In this document: positions 6,200 to 13,606 of the stretch, one piece after another | Layout: every line of letters starts with the position of its first letter | Numbering within the stretch: position 1 is the stretch's first letter | Assembly (NCBI GenBank): GCA_026989995.1 | Contig: JALSIO010000475.1 | Coordinates: 1-16,589, forward strand | Direction of reading: 5' to 3' | From: Myxococcales bacterium | GTDB lineage: Bacteria; Myxococcota_A; UBA9160; JALSIO01 | DNA length: 16,589 nucleotides | The notes under the pieces: generated by a model | Seen by the model: only the letters and a program-made list of their open reading frames with translations | What the model was told of the DNA's origin: nothing | Database searches by the model: none | Translations under genes and position numbers: made by a program

Positions 6200-7098
6200 G
6201 GGGCCTTCCCTCCCGCATCCGCTGGGCGGTGTCGGCAGCGCTCGGCGGCCTCGTGGCCAACCCGGTGACCACCGCGGTGGCGGTCATCACGTTGTCGGCG
6301 ACGCTGGTGCTGGTGGGCGGCTTCTGGATGGCGCTCTCGGGCCTCGAGACGGTCCTCGATCGCGCCGCCGGGCAGATGCGGATCGTCGCATGGGTGGACG
6401 AGTCGCTCGACGCGGAGGCGCGCGAGGCGCTCCGGCGCCGGGTCGCGGAACTGCCCGGCGTGGCGGCGGTGGACCTCGTCGATCCCGGGGAGGCCGAGCG
6501 GCGCTTTCGCGAGCGCTTCGGAGCGCGCTTCCCGATCCTCGATGTCCTCGAGGGCGAGCCGCTTCCCGCCTCGCTCGAGATCGTCCCCGGAGCCGGTGCG
6601 CGCGCGCCCGAGGCGGTGGCCCGCCTGCGCGCCGCGGTGTCGGAGCTCCCGGGGGTCGAGGAGCTCGGCTACGGCTCGGAGTGGCTGGAGCGCTACGCCT
6701 CGGTCCTGGACCTGATGCGCGGGCTCGCCGTCGGGATCGGTGCCGTGCTCGTGCTCGCGACCCTCCTCATCGTCGGCAGCACCATCCGCCTGGCGGTGCA
6801 CGCGCGCCGGGAGGAGCTCGAGATTCTCGATCTGGTGGGTGCGAGCCGCGCCTTCATCGCGACCCCGTTCCTCCTGGAGGGCCTGATCGAGGGCGTGGCG
6901 GGAGGCCTGCTCGCCGCCGTCGGACTTCGGCTGGCCGTGGCGCTCGCCGAGCCGCTCCTCGGGGACGGGCTTCTCTGGCTCGGCTCCTTCGAGGGCCCCG
7001 GGCCGCGGGTCGCCAGCGGGCTCGCGCTCGTGGCGGCGGGGGGGCTCCTGGGCCTCGTGGGTTCCGCGGCGGCGGTGGCGGGGGGGCTCGAGCGGTGA
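6196..7098 (+). CDS. ftsX: Cell-division permease-like protein FtsX
   Basis: FtsX is the inner-membrane partner of FtsE; its large periplasmic loop recruits and switches on EnvC or a similar activator. The 300-residue product has the expected layout: a short cytoplasmic N-terminus and TM1 (about 22-46, ANPVTTAVAVITLSATLVLVGG). A periplasmic domain of about 125 residues follows (MRIVAWVDESLDAEAREALRRR, LPGVAAVDLVDPGEAERRF, PLPASLEI). Three further membrane helices come next, near 178-205, 218-245 and 266-295, with the FtsX C-terminal core RREELEILDLVGASRAFI between the second and third. GTG 6196 is chosen because it overlaps the ftsE stop (GTGA) and gives a family-like N-terminus, VRGLPSRIRWA. 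Its own stop overlaps the envC start in the same manner. Confidence 0.94.
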   Translation: MRGLPSRIRWAVSAALGGLVANPVTTAVAVITLSATLVLVGGFWMALSGLETVLDRAAGQMRIVAWVDESLDAEAREALRRRVAELPGVAAVDLVDPGEAERRFRERFGARFPILDVLEGEPLPASLEIVPGAGARAPEAVARLRAAVSELPGVEELGYGSEWLERYASVLDLMRGLAVGIGAVLVLATLLIVGSTIRLAVHARREELEILDLVGASRAFIATPFLLEGLIEGVAGGLLAAVGLRLAVALAEPLLGDGLLWLGSFEGPGPRVASGLALVAAGGLLGLVGSAAAVAGGLER

Positions 7099-8231
7099 GA
7101 GCCGGTCCGGTCGGGCTGCTCGTGCTTTCCGTGGCGGCGGCCCTGGCGCCGGGCAGGGCCCCGGCTTCGGAGACCGAGCTCGAGCGCCTGCGCCGGGCCA
7201 TCGAGGAGCGGCGGGCCCGGGTCCAGGAGCGGGAGCGCGATGAGCAGGGGCTGCTCGGCCGACTCGAGCAGATCGACCGCCGCCTCGAGGGCCTCGAGGC
7301 CGAGCTCGCCCGTGCGGAGGCCGGCCGCGAAGCCGCCCGACGCGAGCGCCATGGCCTCGAGGAGCGGGTCGCCGGCCTCGAGGCGGCCCTGGCCCGCACC
7401 CGGGCGTCGCTGCGGGTCCGGGCCGTGGCCCTCTACCGCACCGGCGACTTCGGGCCGCTGGCCTTCCTCCTCTCCGCCGAGGACCTGGGCGACCTCCTCT
7501 TCCGGCTGGCCGTGCTCGGTCGCCTCCTCGATCGGGACCGGGCGCTCCTCGACCGCTACCGGCAGGAGCACGCGGCGCTCGAGGCGGCCGCGGCAGCAGC
7601 CGGGGAGGCAGAGGAGCGCCTGGCCCGGGCCGCCCGCGAGGTGGCAGCCCGCACCGCGGCCCTCGAAGGGGAGCGCGCCCGTCGGGTCGCGCTGCTCGAG
7701 GAGGTGCGGAGCAGCCGGGCCCGGGAGGAATCGGCCCTCGCCGAGCTCGAGCGCGCGGCCCGGGAGCTCGAACGGGCACTCGACGACCTCGACCGCCGGC
7801 CCGCGGAGCGCGTCACGGAGGGGCCGCCCTTCGAGTCCCTGCGGGGCCAGCTCGAGCCGCCGGTCGACTCGCCGGTGGTGCGCCGCTTCGGCCGGGTGGT
7901 GGACCGGGAGTTCCACACCGCGGTGCTGCGGAAGGGCGTGGAGTTCGGCGCCCCGGCCGGGGCGCCCGTGCGCGCGGTGGCCGACGGGGTGGTCCGCTTC
8001 GCCGGCTGGTTCCGCGGCTACGGCAAGCTCGTCATCCTCGACCACGGGGATGGCTATTTCACCGTCTCCGGGCATCTCGACACCGTGGAGGTGGAGGCCG
8101 GGGAGCGGGTGGGCCGCGGCGAGGTGATCGGTACGGTGGGCGACACGGGCTCGCTTTCGGGGCCCGGCCTCCACTTCGAGATCCGCCGCGGTGCCGAGGC
8201 CCTCGATCCCGAACCGTGGTGGGCGCCTTGA
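7095..8231 (+). CDS. envC: EnvC-type murein hydrolase activator (coiled coil plus degenerate LytM domain)
   Basis: This periplasmic protein is expected to be recruited by FtsX and to activate septal amidases. It has 378 residues. The signal peptide spans about 1-25, ending APAS-E. Two long coiled coils, at about 26-112 and 148-236, flank a short region containing YRTGDFGPLAFLLSAEDLGDLL (114-135). The LytM/M23 domain lies at about 256-376 and ends HFEIRRGAEALDPEPW, much like E. coli EnvC. Zinc-site residues are lost: the HxGxD position reads R279-K-G-V-E283, and the final HxH reads G358-L-H360. His327 is retained in SGHLD. Loss of metal ligands is the hallmark of EnvC-like activators rather than active endopeptidases. 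GTG 7095 overlaps the ftsX stop (GTGA). The next gene is the protease ctpA, a common neighbour. Confidence 0.93.
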   Translation: MRAGPVGLLVLSVAAALAPGRAPASETELERLRRAIEERRARVQERERDEQGLLGRLEQIDRRLEGLEAELARAEAGREAARRERHGLEERVAGLEAALARTRASLRVRAVALYRTGDFGPLAFLLSAEDLGDLLFRLAVLGRLLDRDRALLDRYRQEHAALEAAAAAAGEAEERLARAAREVAARTAALEGERARRVALLEEVRSSRAREESALAELERAARELERALDDLDRRPAERVTEGPPFESLRGQLEPPVDSPVVRRFGRVVDREFHTAVLRKGVEFGAPAGAPVRAVADGVVRFAGWFRGYGKLVILDHGDGYFTVSGHLDTVEVEAGERVGRGEVIGTVGDTGSLSGPGLHFEIRRGAEALDPEPWWAP

Positions 8232-8264
8232 GCGCGGGGGGCGGCGGGAGCCGGCGCCGGCCGT

Positions 8265-8273
8265 TGCTAGACT
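8265..8273 (+). promoter_or_regulatory. Extended -10 candidate (TGC-TAGACT) directly before ctpA
   Basis: TG-n-TAGACT fits an extended -10 element (TGnTATAAT) with T, A, A and T at positions 1, 2, 4 and 6. No -35 is evident 16-18 bases upstream. With eight bases between the hexamer and ATG 8282, transcription would begin about at the start codon, giving a leaderless ctpA message. The string CTAGACT also occurs at 13178-13184, where it overlaps the tlyA stop codon upstream of the A-type Fe-S gene. Confidence 0.35.
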
Positions 8274-8281
8274 CGGCGGCC

Positions 8282-9646
8282 ATGGCCCACTTCCGAGCGA
8301 GACTCCTGACGAGCTTCGCGGCCGGTGCCGTGGCCGCCCTGGTGGCGCTCCCGATCACGGGCGTCCGCCCGGGCGCCGCGACCCGCTACGAGGAGCTCAG
8401 CCTCTTTACCAGCGTGCTCGGCCTGATCCGCAAGAACTACGTGGAGCCGGTGGAGGATCGGAAGCTCATCGAGGGCGCCATCCGGGGCATGCTCGCGGAG
8501 CTCGATCCGCATTCCTCCTTCCTCACGCCCGAGGTCTACCGGGAGATGCAGATCGACGCCCGGGGCGAGTTCGCCGGCCTCGGAATCGAGATCTCCAAGA
8601 GCAGCCAGGGCTTCATCGACGTGATCGCCCCCATCGAGGGAACGCCCGCCCACGCGGCCGGGATCCGGGCGCGGGACCAGATCGTGGCGATCTGCCCCGA
8701 GGAGCCCCCGGAGGATTGGAACGAGCCCTGCCGGAGCACCAAGGACATGACGCTGGTGGAGGCCGTGCAGCTGATGCGCGGACCGCGGGGCACGCCGATC
8801 ACCATCCAGATCTTCCGGGAGGGCTTCGAGGAGCCGCGGGCCTTTACCATCGTGCGGGACATCGTGAAGGTCCGCTCGGTGATCGGGCGGCTGCTCGAGC
8901 CCGGCTACGGCTACGCGCGGGTGCGATCCTTCCAGGAGCGGACCGCCGACGACCTCCGCGCGCTCCTCGATCGGCTGCGGTCGGAGAGCGGCGGGCGCCT
9001 CGAGGGCCTCGTCCTCGACCTCCGCGACAACCCGGGCGGGCTTCTCGACCAGGCCGTGGCGGTGGCGGACGTCTGGCTCGAGGAGGGCCTCATCGTCTCC
9101 ACCCGCGGCCGTCTCGAGAGCCAGCGGCAGGAGTTCCACGCCGGCGCCGAGGGCACCGAACCGCCCTACCCCCTGGTGGTGCTGGTCAACGCGGGGAGCG
9201 CCAGCGCGTCGGAGATCGTGGCCGGAGCCCTCCAGGACCACCACCGCGCCCTCGTGCTCGGCACCGACACCTTCGGGAAGGGCTCCGTCCAGACGATCAT
9301 CCCCCTCGAGGACGGCTCCGGTCTGCGGCTCACCACCGCGCTCTACTACACCCCCGCGGATCGGTCCATCCAGGAGGTGGGCATCCACCCCGATATCGTG
9401 GTGGATGCAGCCGAGCCGGTGGCCGAGACGGGCTCCGAGGAGCCGCGCCGGGTGCGCGAGCGCGACCTCGAGGGCCATCTGACGCACGAGGAGGCCGATC
9501 CGGAGTCGGAGCCGGCGCCCGATCCGGAGGCGCTCGACCTCCAGATGGCGCGCGCGCTCGAGGTGTTGAAGAGCTGGACCTACTTCGAGCGCCTCAAGGA
9601 CCTGCGGGCCGCGGCCGGGGAGCTCCCGGCGGTGGCGCGGCCCTAG
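8282..9646 (+). CDS. ctpA: CtpA-type carboxyl-terminal processing protease (S41 family, PDZ domain)
   Basis: This is an envelope serine protease that trims or degrades periplasmic proteins from their C-termini. It has 454 residues from ATG 8282: a signal or anchor segment at 8-29 and an N-terminal helical region with YVEPVEDRKLIEGAIRGM (53-70) and LDPHSSFL (74-81). The PDZ domain is at about 93-190 (FAGLGIEI, STKDMTLVEAVQLMRGP), and the S41 core is at about 200-375. Catalytic residues by spacing are Ser308 in GSASASEI, Lys333 in FGKGSVQ and Gln337. An insertion in the PDZ domain, CPEEPPEDWNEPC (138-150), carries two cysteines that could form a disulfide. The tail after 380 is acidic and disordered, then helical. 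The open frame extends to 8216 but overlaps envC, and homology begins after 8282. No good Shine-Dalgarno is seen, in line with a leaderless message. Confidence 0.95.
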   Translation: MAHFRARLLTSFAAGAVAALVALPITGVRPGAATRYEELSLFTSVLGLIRKNYVEPVEDRKLIEGAIRGMLAELDPHSSFLTPEVYREMQIDARGEFAGLGIEISKSSQGFIDVIAPIEGTPAHAAGIRARDQIVAICPEEPPEDWNEPCRSTKDMTLVEAVQLMRGPRGTPITIQIFREGFEEPRAFTIVRDIVKVRSVIGRLLEPGYGYARVRSFQERTADDLRALLDRLRSESGGRLEGLVLDLRDNPGGLLDQAVAVADVWLEEGLIVSTRGRLESQRQEFHAGAEGTEPPYPLVVLVNAGSASASEIVAGALQDHHRALVLGTDTFGKGSVQTIIPLEDGSGLRLTTALYYTPADRSIQEVGIHPDIVVDAAEPVAETGSEEPRRVRERDLEGHLTHEEADPESEPAPDPEALDLQMARALEVLKSWTYFERLKDLRAAAGELPAVARP

Positions 9647-9694
9647 GGCTCGGGACGCGCCCGGGCCGATCGCCGGGGGCGGGCGGGAGCAGCG

Positions 9695-10531
9695 GTGGAC
9701 GTGGAGGCCTATCTCGGGGCGTGCGCCGGGCGCGTGGAGGGCGTGCTCGAGAAGGTCCTTCCGGGGGTGGACGAAGCGCCCCGGGACCTGCACCGCGCCA
9801 TGCGTCACCTGGTGTTTCCGGGCGGCAAGCGCATCCGACCGGCGCTCGCGATCGCGGGCGCCGAGGCGGCCGGGTGTCCGTCGGAGGCGGCGCTGCCCAT
9901 GGCCGCGGCGGTGGAGCTCGTGCACACCTATTCGCTCATCCACGACGATCTCCCCTGCATGGACGACGACGCGGAGCGCCGCGGCCGGCCCACGGTGCAC
10001 GTCGTCTACGGGGAGGCCGTGGCGGTGCTCGCCGGGGATGCGCTGCTCGCGCTCGCCTTCGAGCTGCTCGCGGGTGGCGACGGTGCGCCGGAGCGGCGGA
10101 TGGCGGCGGTGGGCGAGCTCGCCCGGGCCGCCGGTTCCCGGAACCTGGTCGGCGGGCAGGCAGACGACCTCTCGCTCGCCGAGTCGGAGGCCACCGAGGC
10201 CGCGGTCTCCTCCATCCACCGGCGGAAGACGGCGGCGCTGATGGCGGCGGCGAGCGCGGGGGGCGCACTGCTGGCCGGTGCCGATGGCGACGACGTCGCC
10301 TGCCTGCGGAGCTTCGGCGAGAAGGTGGGCCTCGCCTTCCAGATCGCCGACGACCTCCTCGACGACGGCCGCGACGAACCCGCCTCCATGGTGAGGCTTC
10401 TCGGCCGCGAGGAGGCGGCCCGGCGATCGGAGTCGCTGCTCGCGGCGGCCGTCGCCGAGCTCGCGCGCTTCGGGGGCCGGGCGGCGCCCCTGCGCGAGCT
10501 CGCGCGGTTCGCCGCCCGGAGGGCCCGATGA
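9695..10531 (+). CDS. ispA: Short-chain polyprenyl (farnesyl/geranyl) diphosphate synthase
   Basis: The enzyme condenses isopentenyl diphosphate with allylic diphosphates to give C10-C15 (possibly C20) prenyl diphosphates. The 278-residue product has FPGGKRIRPALAIAG (41-55), the first Asp-rich motif with D84, D85 and D90 in LIHDDLPCMDDD, LVGGQADDL (151-159), HRRKTAALMAAA (175-186) and the second Asp-rich motif FQIADDLLDD (215-224). It is shorter than E. coli IspA. The usual stretch after the second motif, with a G-K-x-T-Y-P-like signature, is replaced by GRDEPASMVRLLG. Product length cannot be decided from sequence. GTG 9695 has GGGAG eight bases upstream. No xseB lies before it, unlike the common xseB-ispA-dxs order. 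The stop overlaps dxs (ATGA). Confidence 0.93.
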   Translation: MDVEAYLGACAGRVEGVLEKVLPGVDEAPRDLHRAMRHLVFPGGKRIRPALAIAGAEAAGCPSEAALPMAAAVELVHTYSLIHDDLPCMDDDAERRGRPTVHVVYGEAVAVLAGDALLALAFELLAGGDGAPERRMAAVGELARAAGSRNLVGGQADDLSLAESEATEAAVSSIHRRKTAALMAAASAGGALLAGADGDDVACLRSFGEKVGLAFQIADDLLDDGRDEPASMVRLLGREEAARRSESLLAAAVAELARFGGRAAPLRELARFAARRAR

Positions 10532-12426
10532 GCCCGAGGAAGTGGCTTCACGGCATCCGCTCGCCGGCGGATCTCCGGCAGGTTCCGCGGGACCGGCTCG
10601 GCGAGGTGGCGCGGGAGCTCCGGGAGGAGATCGTCGAACAGGTCTCCCGGACGGGAGGGCACCTCGCCTCGAGCCTCGGTGCCGTGGAGCTGCTCACCGC
10701 GCTGCACTACGTCTTCGACACCCCCCGCGATCGCCTGGTGCTCGACGTCGGCCACCAGGGCTATGCCCACAAGATGCTCACCGGCCGCCGGGAGGCCTTC
10801 GAGACCATGGGGCGCGAGGGCGGAATCGGGAAATTCCTGCGCCCCTGCGAGTCGGAGTACGACCACTTCGGCGCCGGCCATGCCGGCACCTCGATCTCCG
10901 CCGCCCTCGGCATGGCGCGCGCCATCCAGCACCGGGGAGAGGATGCGGTCGCCATCGCGCTCATCGGCGACGGCGGCATGACCGCGGGCATGGCCTTCGA
11001 GGCGCTGAACCACGCCGGGGCGCTCCGCCAGAAGAACCTGGTGGTGGTGCTCAACGACAACGAGATGTCCATCTCCCCCAACGTGGGGGCGCTCTCGTCC
11101 TTCCTCTCGCGGAAGCTCTCCGCTCCCATGGTGCGGCGGATGAAGGGCTTCGCCAAGGAGTTCCTGGGCACGCTTCCGGGCGACATGCTCCACTGGGCGC
11201 AGAAGGCGGAGGAGTCGCTCAAGGTCTTCTTCTCGCCCGGGTTGCTCTTCGAGGCGCTGAACTTCCGCTACGTGGGGCCGGTGCAGGGGCATCGCATCGA
11301 GGTGCTGCTCGAGACCTTCGAGAACGTGCGCGAGATGCTCGCGGCCGGAGACGGCCCGGTGCTCGTCCACGCGCTCACGGCCAAGGGCTACGGCTACGAG
11401 CCCGCCGAGCGGGATCCGCTCACCTACCACGGTGTGAGCCCCTTCGAAGTGACCTCGGGGCGCATGGAGCCCTCGCGTCCCGGTCCTCCGTCCTATACGC
11501 GGGTCTTCTCGGACACCCTGATCGAGCTCGCGCACGAGGACCCGCGCATCGTGGGGATCACCGCCGCGATGCCCGGCGGAACCGGCCTCGACCGCTTCCA
11601 GCGCGAGTTCCCCTCGCGCTTCTACGACGTCGGCATCGCCGAGCAGCACGCGGTCACCTTCGCCGCGGGGCTCGCCGCCGAGGGCCTCAAGCCGGTTGCG
11701 GCGATCTACTCGACCTTCCTCCAGCGGGCCTACGACCAGGTGGTCCACGACGTCTGCGTCCAGAATCTCGACGTCACCTTCGCCATCGACCGGGCGGGGA
11801 TCGTGGGCGCCGACGGCGCGACCCACCAGGGCTTCTACGACGTCGCCTTCCTCCGGACCCTTCCCAACATGGTGGTCATGGCGCCCAAGGACGAGAACGA
11901 GCTGCGCCACATGCTCCGCACGGCTGTGGAGCACCCGGGGCCGGCGGCGGTGCGCTACCCGCGCGGCGGGGGGCGGGGCGTCCCCCTCGACCCGGAGATC
12001 AAGAGCCTCCCCATCGGGCGTTCGGAGCTCCTCCGCGACGGCGACCACGTCCTGATCGCCGCCCTCGGCACCCTGGCCCACGAGGCCCTCGACGCCGCGA
12101 CCGAGCTCGCCGCGGAGGGAATCTCCGCGGCGGTGGTCAACGCGCGCTTCGCCAAGCCCCTCGACGCGGAGCGCATCTCCGCCCTCGCGGGGCGCTGTGG
12201 GGCCGTGGTCACGGTGGAGGAGCACAGCGGCCTTGGCGGCTTCGGAGCGGCCGTCCTCGAGGCCCTCGCCGCCGCCGGCGTCACGGCGCGGGTCCGCGTC
12301 CTCGCCATCCCGGATGTTCCCCTCGAGCACGGCAGCCCTGCGGCGCAGCGCGCGGGCCTCGGTCTCGACCGGGCCGGCATCGCCGCCGCGGCCCGCGAGC
12401 TCCTGGCCCGGGGTGAGCGGCGCTGA
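10528..12426 (+). CDS. dxs: 1-deoxy-D-xylulose-5-phosphate synthase (Dxs)
   Basis: This is the thiamine-diphosphate enzyme that joins pyruvate and glyceraldehyde 3-phosphate to make DXP, the entry step of the MEP isoprenoid route. It is full length at 632 residues. Motifs in order: GGHLASSLGAVELLTALHYVF (43-63, with the active-site His45), DVGHQGYAHK (73-82), the ThDP motif GDGGMTAGMAFEALNHAG (148-165) with NDNEMSIS at 176-183, YHGVSPF (300-306), VGIAEQHAVTFAAG (368-381) with catalytic Glu372, and RYPRG near 471-475. The usual GPxDGH loop reads GPVQGH (250-255), with Gln253 in place of Asp. ATG 10528 has GGAGG upstream and overlaps the ispA stop. Confidence 0.97.
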   Translation: MSPRKWLHGIRSPADLRQVPRDRLGEVARELREEIVEQVSRTGGHLASSLGAVELLTALHYVFDTPRDRLVLDVGHQGYAHKMLTGRREAFETMGREGGIGKFLRPCESEYDHFGAGHAGTSISAALGMARAIQHRGEDAVAIALIGDGGMTAGMAFEALNHAGALRQKNLVVVLNDNEMSISPNVGALSSFLSRKLSAPMVRRMKGFAKEFLGTLPGDMLHWAQKAEESLKVFFSPGLLFEALNFRYVGPVQGHRIEVLLETFENVREMLAAGDGPVLVHALTAKGYGYEPAERDPLTYHGVSPFEVTSGRMEPSRPGPPSYTRVFSDTLIELAHEDPRIVGITAAMPGGTGLDRFQREFPSRFYDVGIAEQHAVTFAAGLAAEGLKPVAAIYSTFLQRAYDQVVHDVCVQNLDVTFAIDRAGIVGADGATHQGFYDVAFLRTLPNMVVMAPKDENELRHMLRTAVEHPGPAAVRYPRGGGRGVPLDPEIKSLPIGRSELLRDGDHVLIAALGTLAHEALDAATELAAEGISAAVVNARFAKPLDAERISALAGRCGAVVTVEEHSGLGGFGAAVLEALAAAGVTARVRVLAIPDVPLEHGSPAAQRAGLGLDRAGIAAAARELLARGERR

Positions 12427-13181
12427 AGGGCCCGCGCCTCGACGAACGGCTCGTCGCCGAGGGCCTGGCCGGGTCGCGGACGCGCGCCCAGGCGCTCATC
12501 CGGGCGGGTCGCGTGCTCGTCGACGACGTTCCCGTGGACAAGCCCGGCACCCGGGTGGCACCCGGTGCGGTGCTGCGGTTGCGCGGAGAGAACCGCCACT
12601 TCGTCTCCCGGGGCGGCGAGAAGCTCGCGGGCGCGCTCGCCGATCTCCGCGTCCCCGTCGAGGGGCGGGTGGTACTCGATGTCGGCGCCTCCACCGGGGG
12701 CTTCACCCACTGCCTGCTCGAGGCCGGGGCACGCGCGGTGATCGCCGTCGACGTGGGCTACGGGCAGCTCGCGCCGCTCCTTCGCTCGGATCCGCGCGTC
12801 CACGTCCTCGAGCGGACCCACATCGCACGGCTGCGGCCCGAGGCGCTTCCGCTCCCGCCCGATCTCGTCACCGTGGACGTCTCGTTCATCTCTCTGCGGC
12901 ACGTGCTGCCGGCCCTCGCGGCGCTCGCCCCCCGGGGCGACTGGCTGCTCCTGGTCAAGCCCCAGTTCGAGGTGGGGCGCGCGCGGGTGGGCAAGGGCGG
13001 CGTGGTCCGGGACGACGCGCTTCGGCGGGAGGCGGCCGACCGCGTGGCGGCGCAGGCCGCGGAACTCGGACACCCCGAGCGCGGCCGCGCCGAGAGCCGC
13101 CTGGCCGGGCCGCGGGGCAACCGCGAGATCTTCCTCTGGCTCCCGGCCGCCGGGCTCGGCCACGGCCGGGCCTTCCGCTAG
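12423..13181 (+). CDS. tlyA: TlyA-family rRNA 2'-O-methyltransferase with S4 domain, apparent CTG start
   Basis: TlyA proteins methylate ribose 2'-OH groups of rRNA using S-adenosylmethionine. The first ATG/GTG/TTG in frame (GTG 12513) would cut the S4 domain in half. Translating upstream restores it: RLDERLVAEGLA, SRTRAQALIRAG and VLVDDVPVDKPG (residues 5-42). The only plausible initiator is CTG 12423, which overlaps the dxs stop as CTGA and has GGGGTGA six bases upstream. This gives 252 residues. The SAM-binding loop VVLDVGASTGGFTHCLLEAG is at 83-102, DVSFIS at 152-157 and VKPQFEVG at 178-185. The K-D-K-E tetrad fits K67, D152, K179 and E235. An in-frame stop at 12414 rules out any earlier start. 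The dxs-tlyA neighbourhood is common in bacteria. Confidence 0.92.
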   Translation: MKGPRLDERLVAEGLAGSRTRAQALIRAGRVLVDDVPVDKPGTRVAPGAVLRLRGENRHFVSRGGEKLAGALADLRVPVEGRVVLDVGASTGGFTHCLLEAGARAVIAVDVGYGQLAPLLRSDPRVHVLERTHIARLRPEALPLPPDLVTVDVSFISLRHVLPALAALAPRGDWLLLVKPQFEVGRARVGKGGVVRDDALRREAADRVAAQAAELGHPERGRAESRLAGPRGNREIFLWLPAAGLGHGRAFR

Positions 13182-13222
13182 ACTGGGAGCCGGCCGGGCG
13201 ACCGTCCCCGGCGGGAGGAACC

Positions 13223-13555
13223 ATGGCGCTGATCCAGGTCACCGAGTCGGCCGCGGCGCGGATCAAGGAGCTGCTCGATCGGGAGGGCAAGCTCGGTACC
13301 CACGTGCTTCGGATCCGAGTGGTGGGTGGCGGCTGTTCGGGGCTCCAGTACCAGATGGGCTTCGACGACCAGGTGGCCCCCACCGACACGGTGGTGGAGG
13401 CCGGCGACGTGCGGGTGGCGGTGGACGAGAAGAGCGCGGTGTACCTCGCCGGCAGCACCCTCGACTACGTCGACACCCTGATGGAGACCGGCTTCAAGAT
13501 CCAGAATCCGAACGCCACCCAGACCTGCGGCTGCGGTCAGTCCTTCGGCGCCTGA
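13223..13555 (+). CDS. erpA: A-type iron-sulfur cluster carrier (ErpA/IscA family)
   Basis: This is a small cytoplasmic protein of 110 residues that binds and delivers Fe-S clusters to target enzymes. The three cluster-ligand cysteines are present: Cys38 in VVGGGCSGLQY and Cys102/Cys104 in the C-terminal TCGCGQSF. The spacing matches the A-type carriers (HesB/IscA/ErpA). FKIQNPNATQTCGCG closely resembles ErpA, but the family cannot be split reliably by eye and the symbol could equally be iscA. ATG 13223 is preceded by GGGAGGAACC, a strong ribosome-binding site. The gap to tlyA is 41 bases; the gap to the cysteine desulfurase is 51 bases and contains an inverted repeat. Confidence 0.9.
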   Translation: MALIQVTESAAARIKELLDREGKLGTHVLRIRVVGGGCSGLQYQMGFDDQVAPTDTVVEAGDVRVAVDEKSAVYLAGSTLDYVDTLMETGFKIQNPNATQTCGCGQSFGA

Positions 13556-13588
13556 GCTCCGGCCCCGGCGCGGACGGCGGCCGGGAGC
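13556..13588 (+). repeat. Inverted repeat between the A-type carrier and cysteine desulfurase genes
   Basis: GCTCCGGCC (13556-13564), starting immediately after the stop codon, can pair with GGCCGGGAGC (13579-13588) with one bulged base and a 14-base loop. It could stabilise the upstream message, attenuate read-through or tune iscS expression. It ends just before the iscS ribosome-binding site (GGAGG near 13600). Confidence 0.4.
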
Positions 13589-13606
13589 CGTGCCGCCTGG
13601 AGGCCG

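Noticed and set aside
6127..8174. Long minus-strand open frames opposite ftsX, envC and ctpA
   Set aside because: They are antisense shadows of well-supported genes, with skewed composition and no motifs.
8191..10527. Upstream extension of the dxs frame to a 1411-codon open frame
   Set aside because: The segment before 10528 overlaps ctpA and ispA in another frame, has no domain resemblance and is low complexity; dxs starts at 10528 with a ribosome-binding site.
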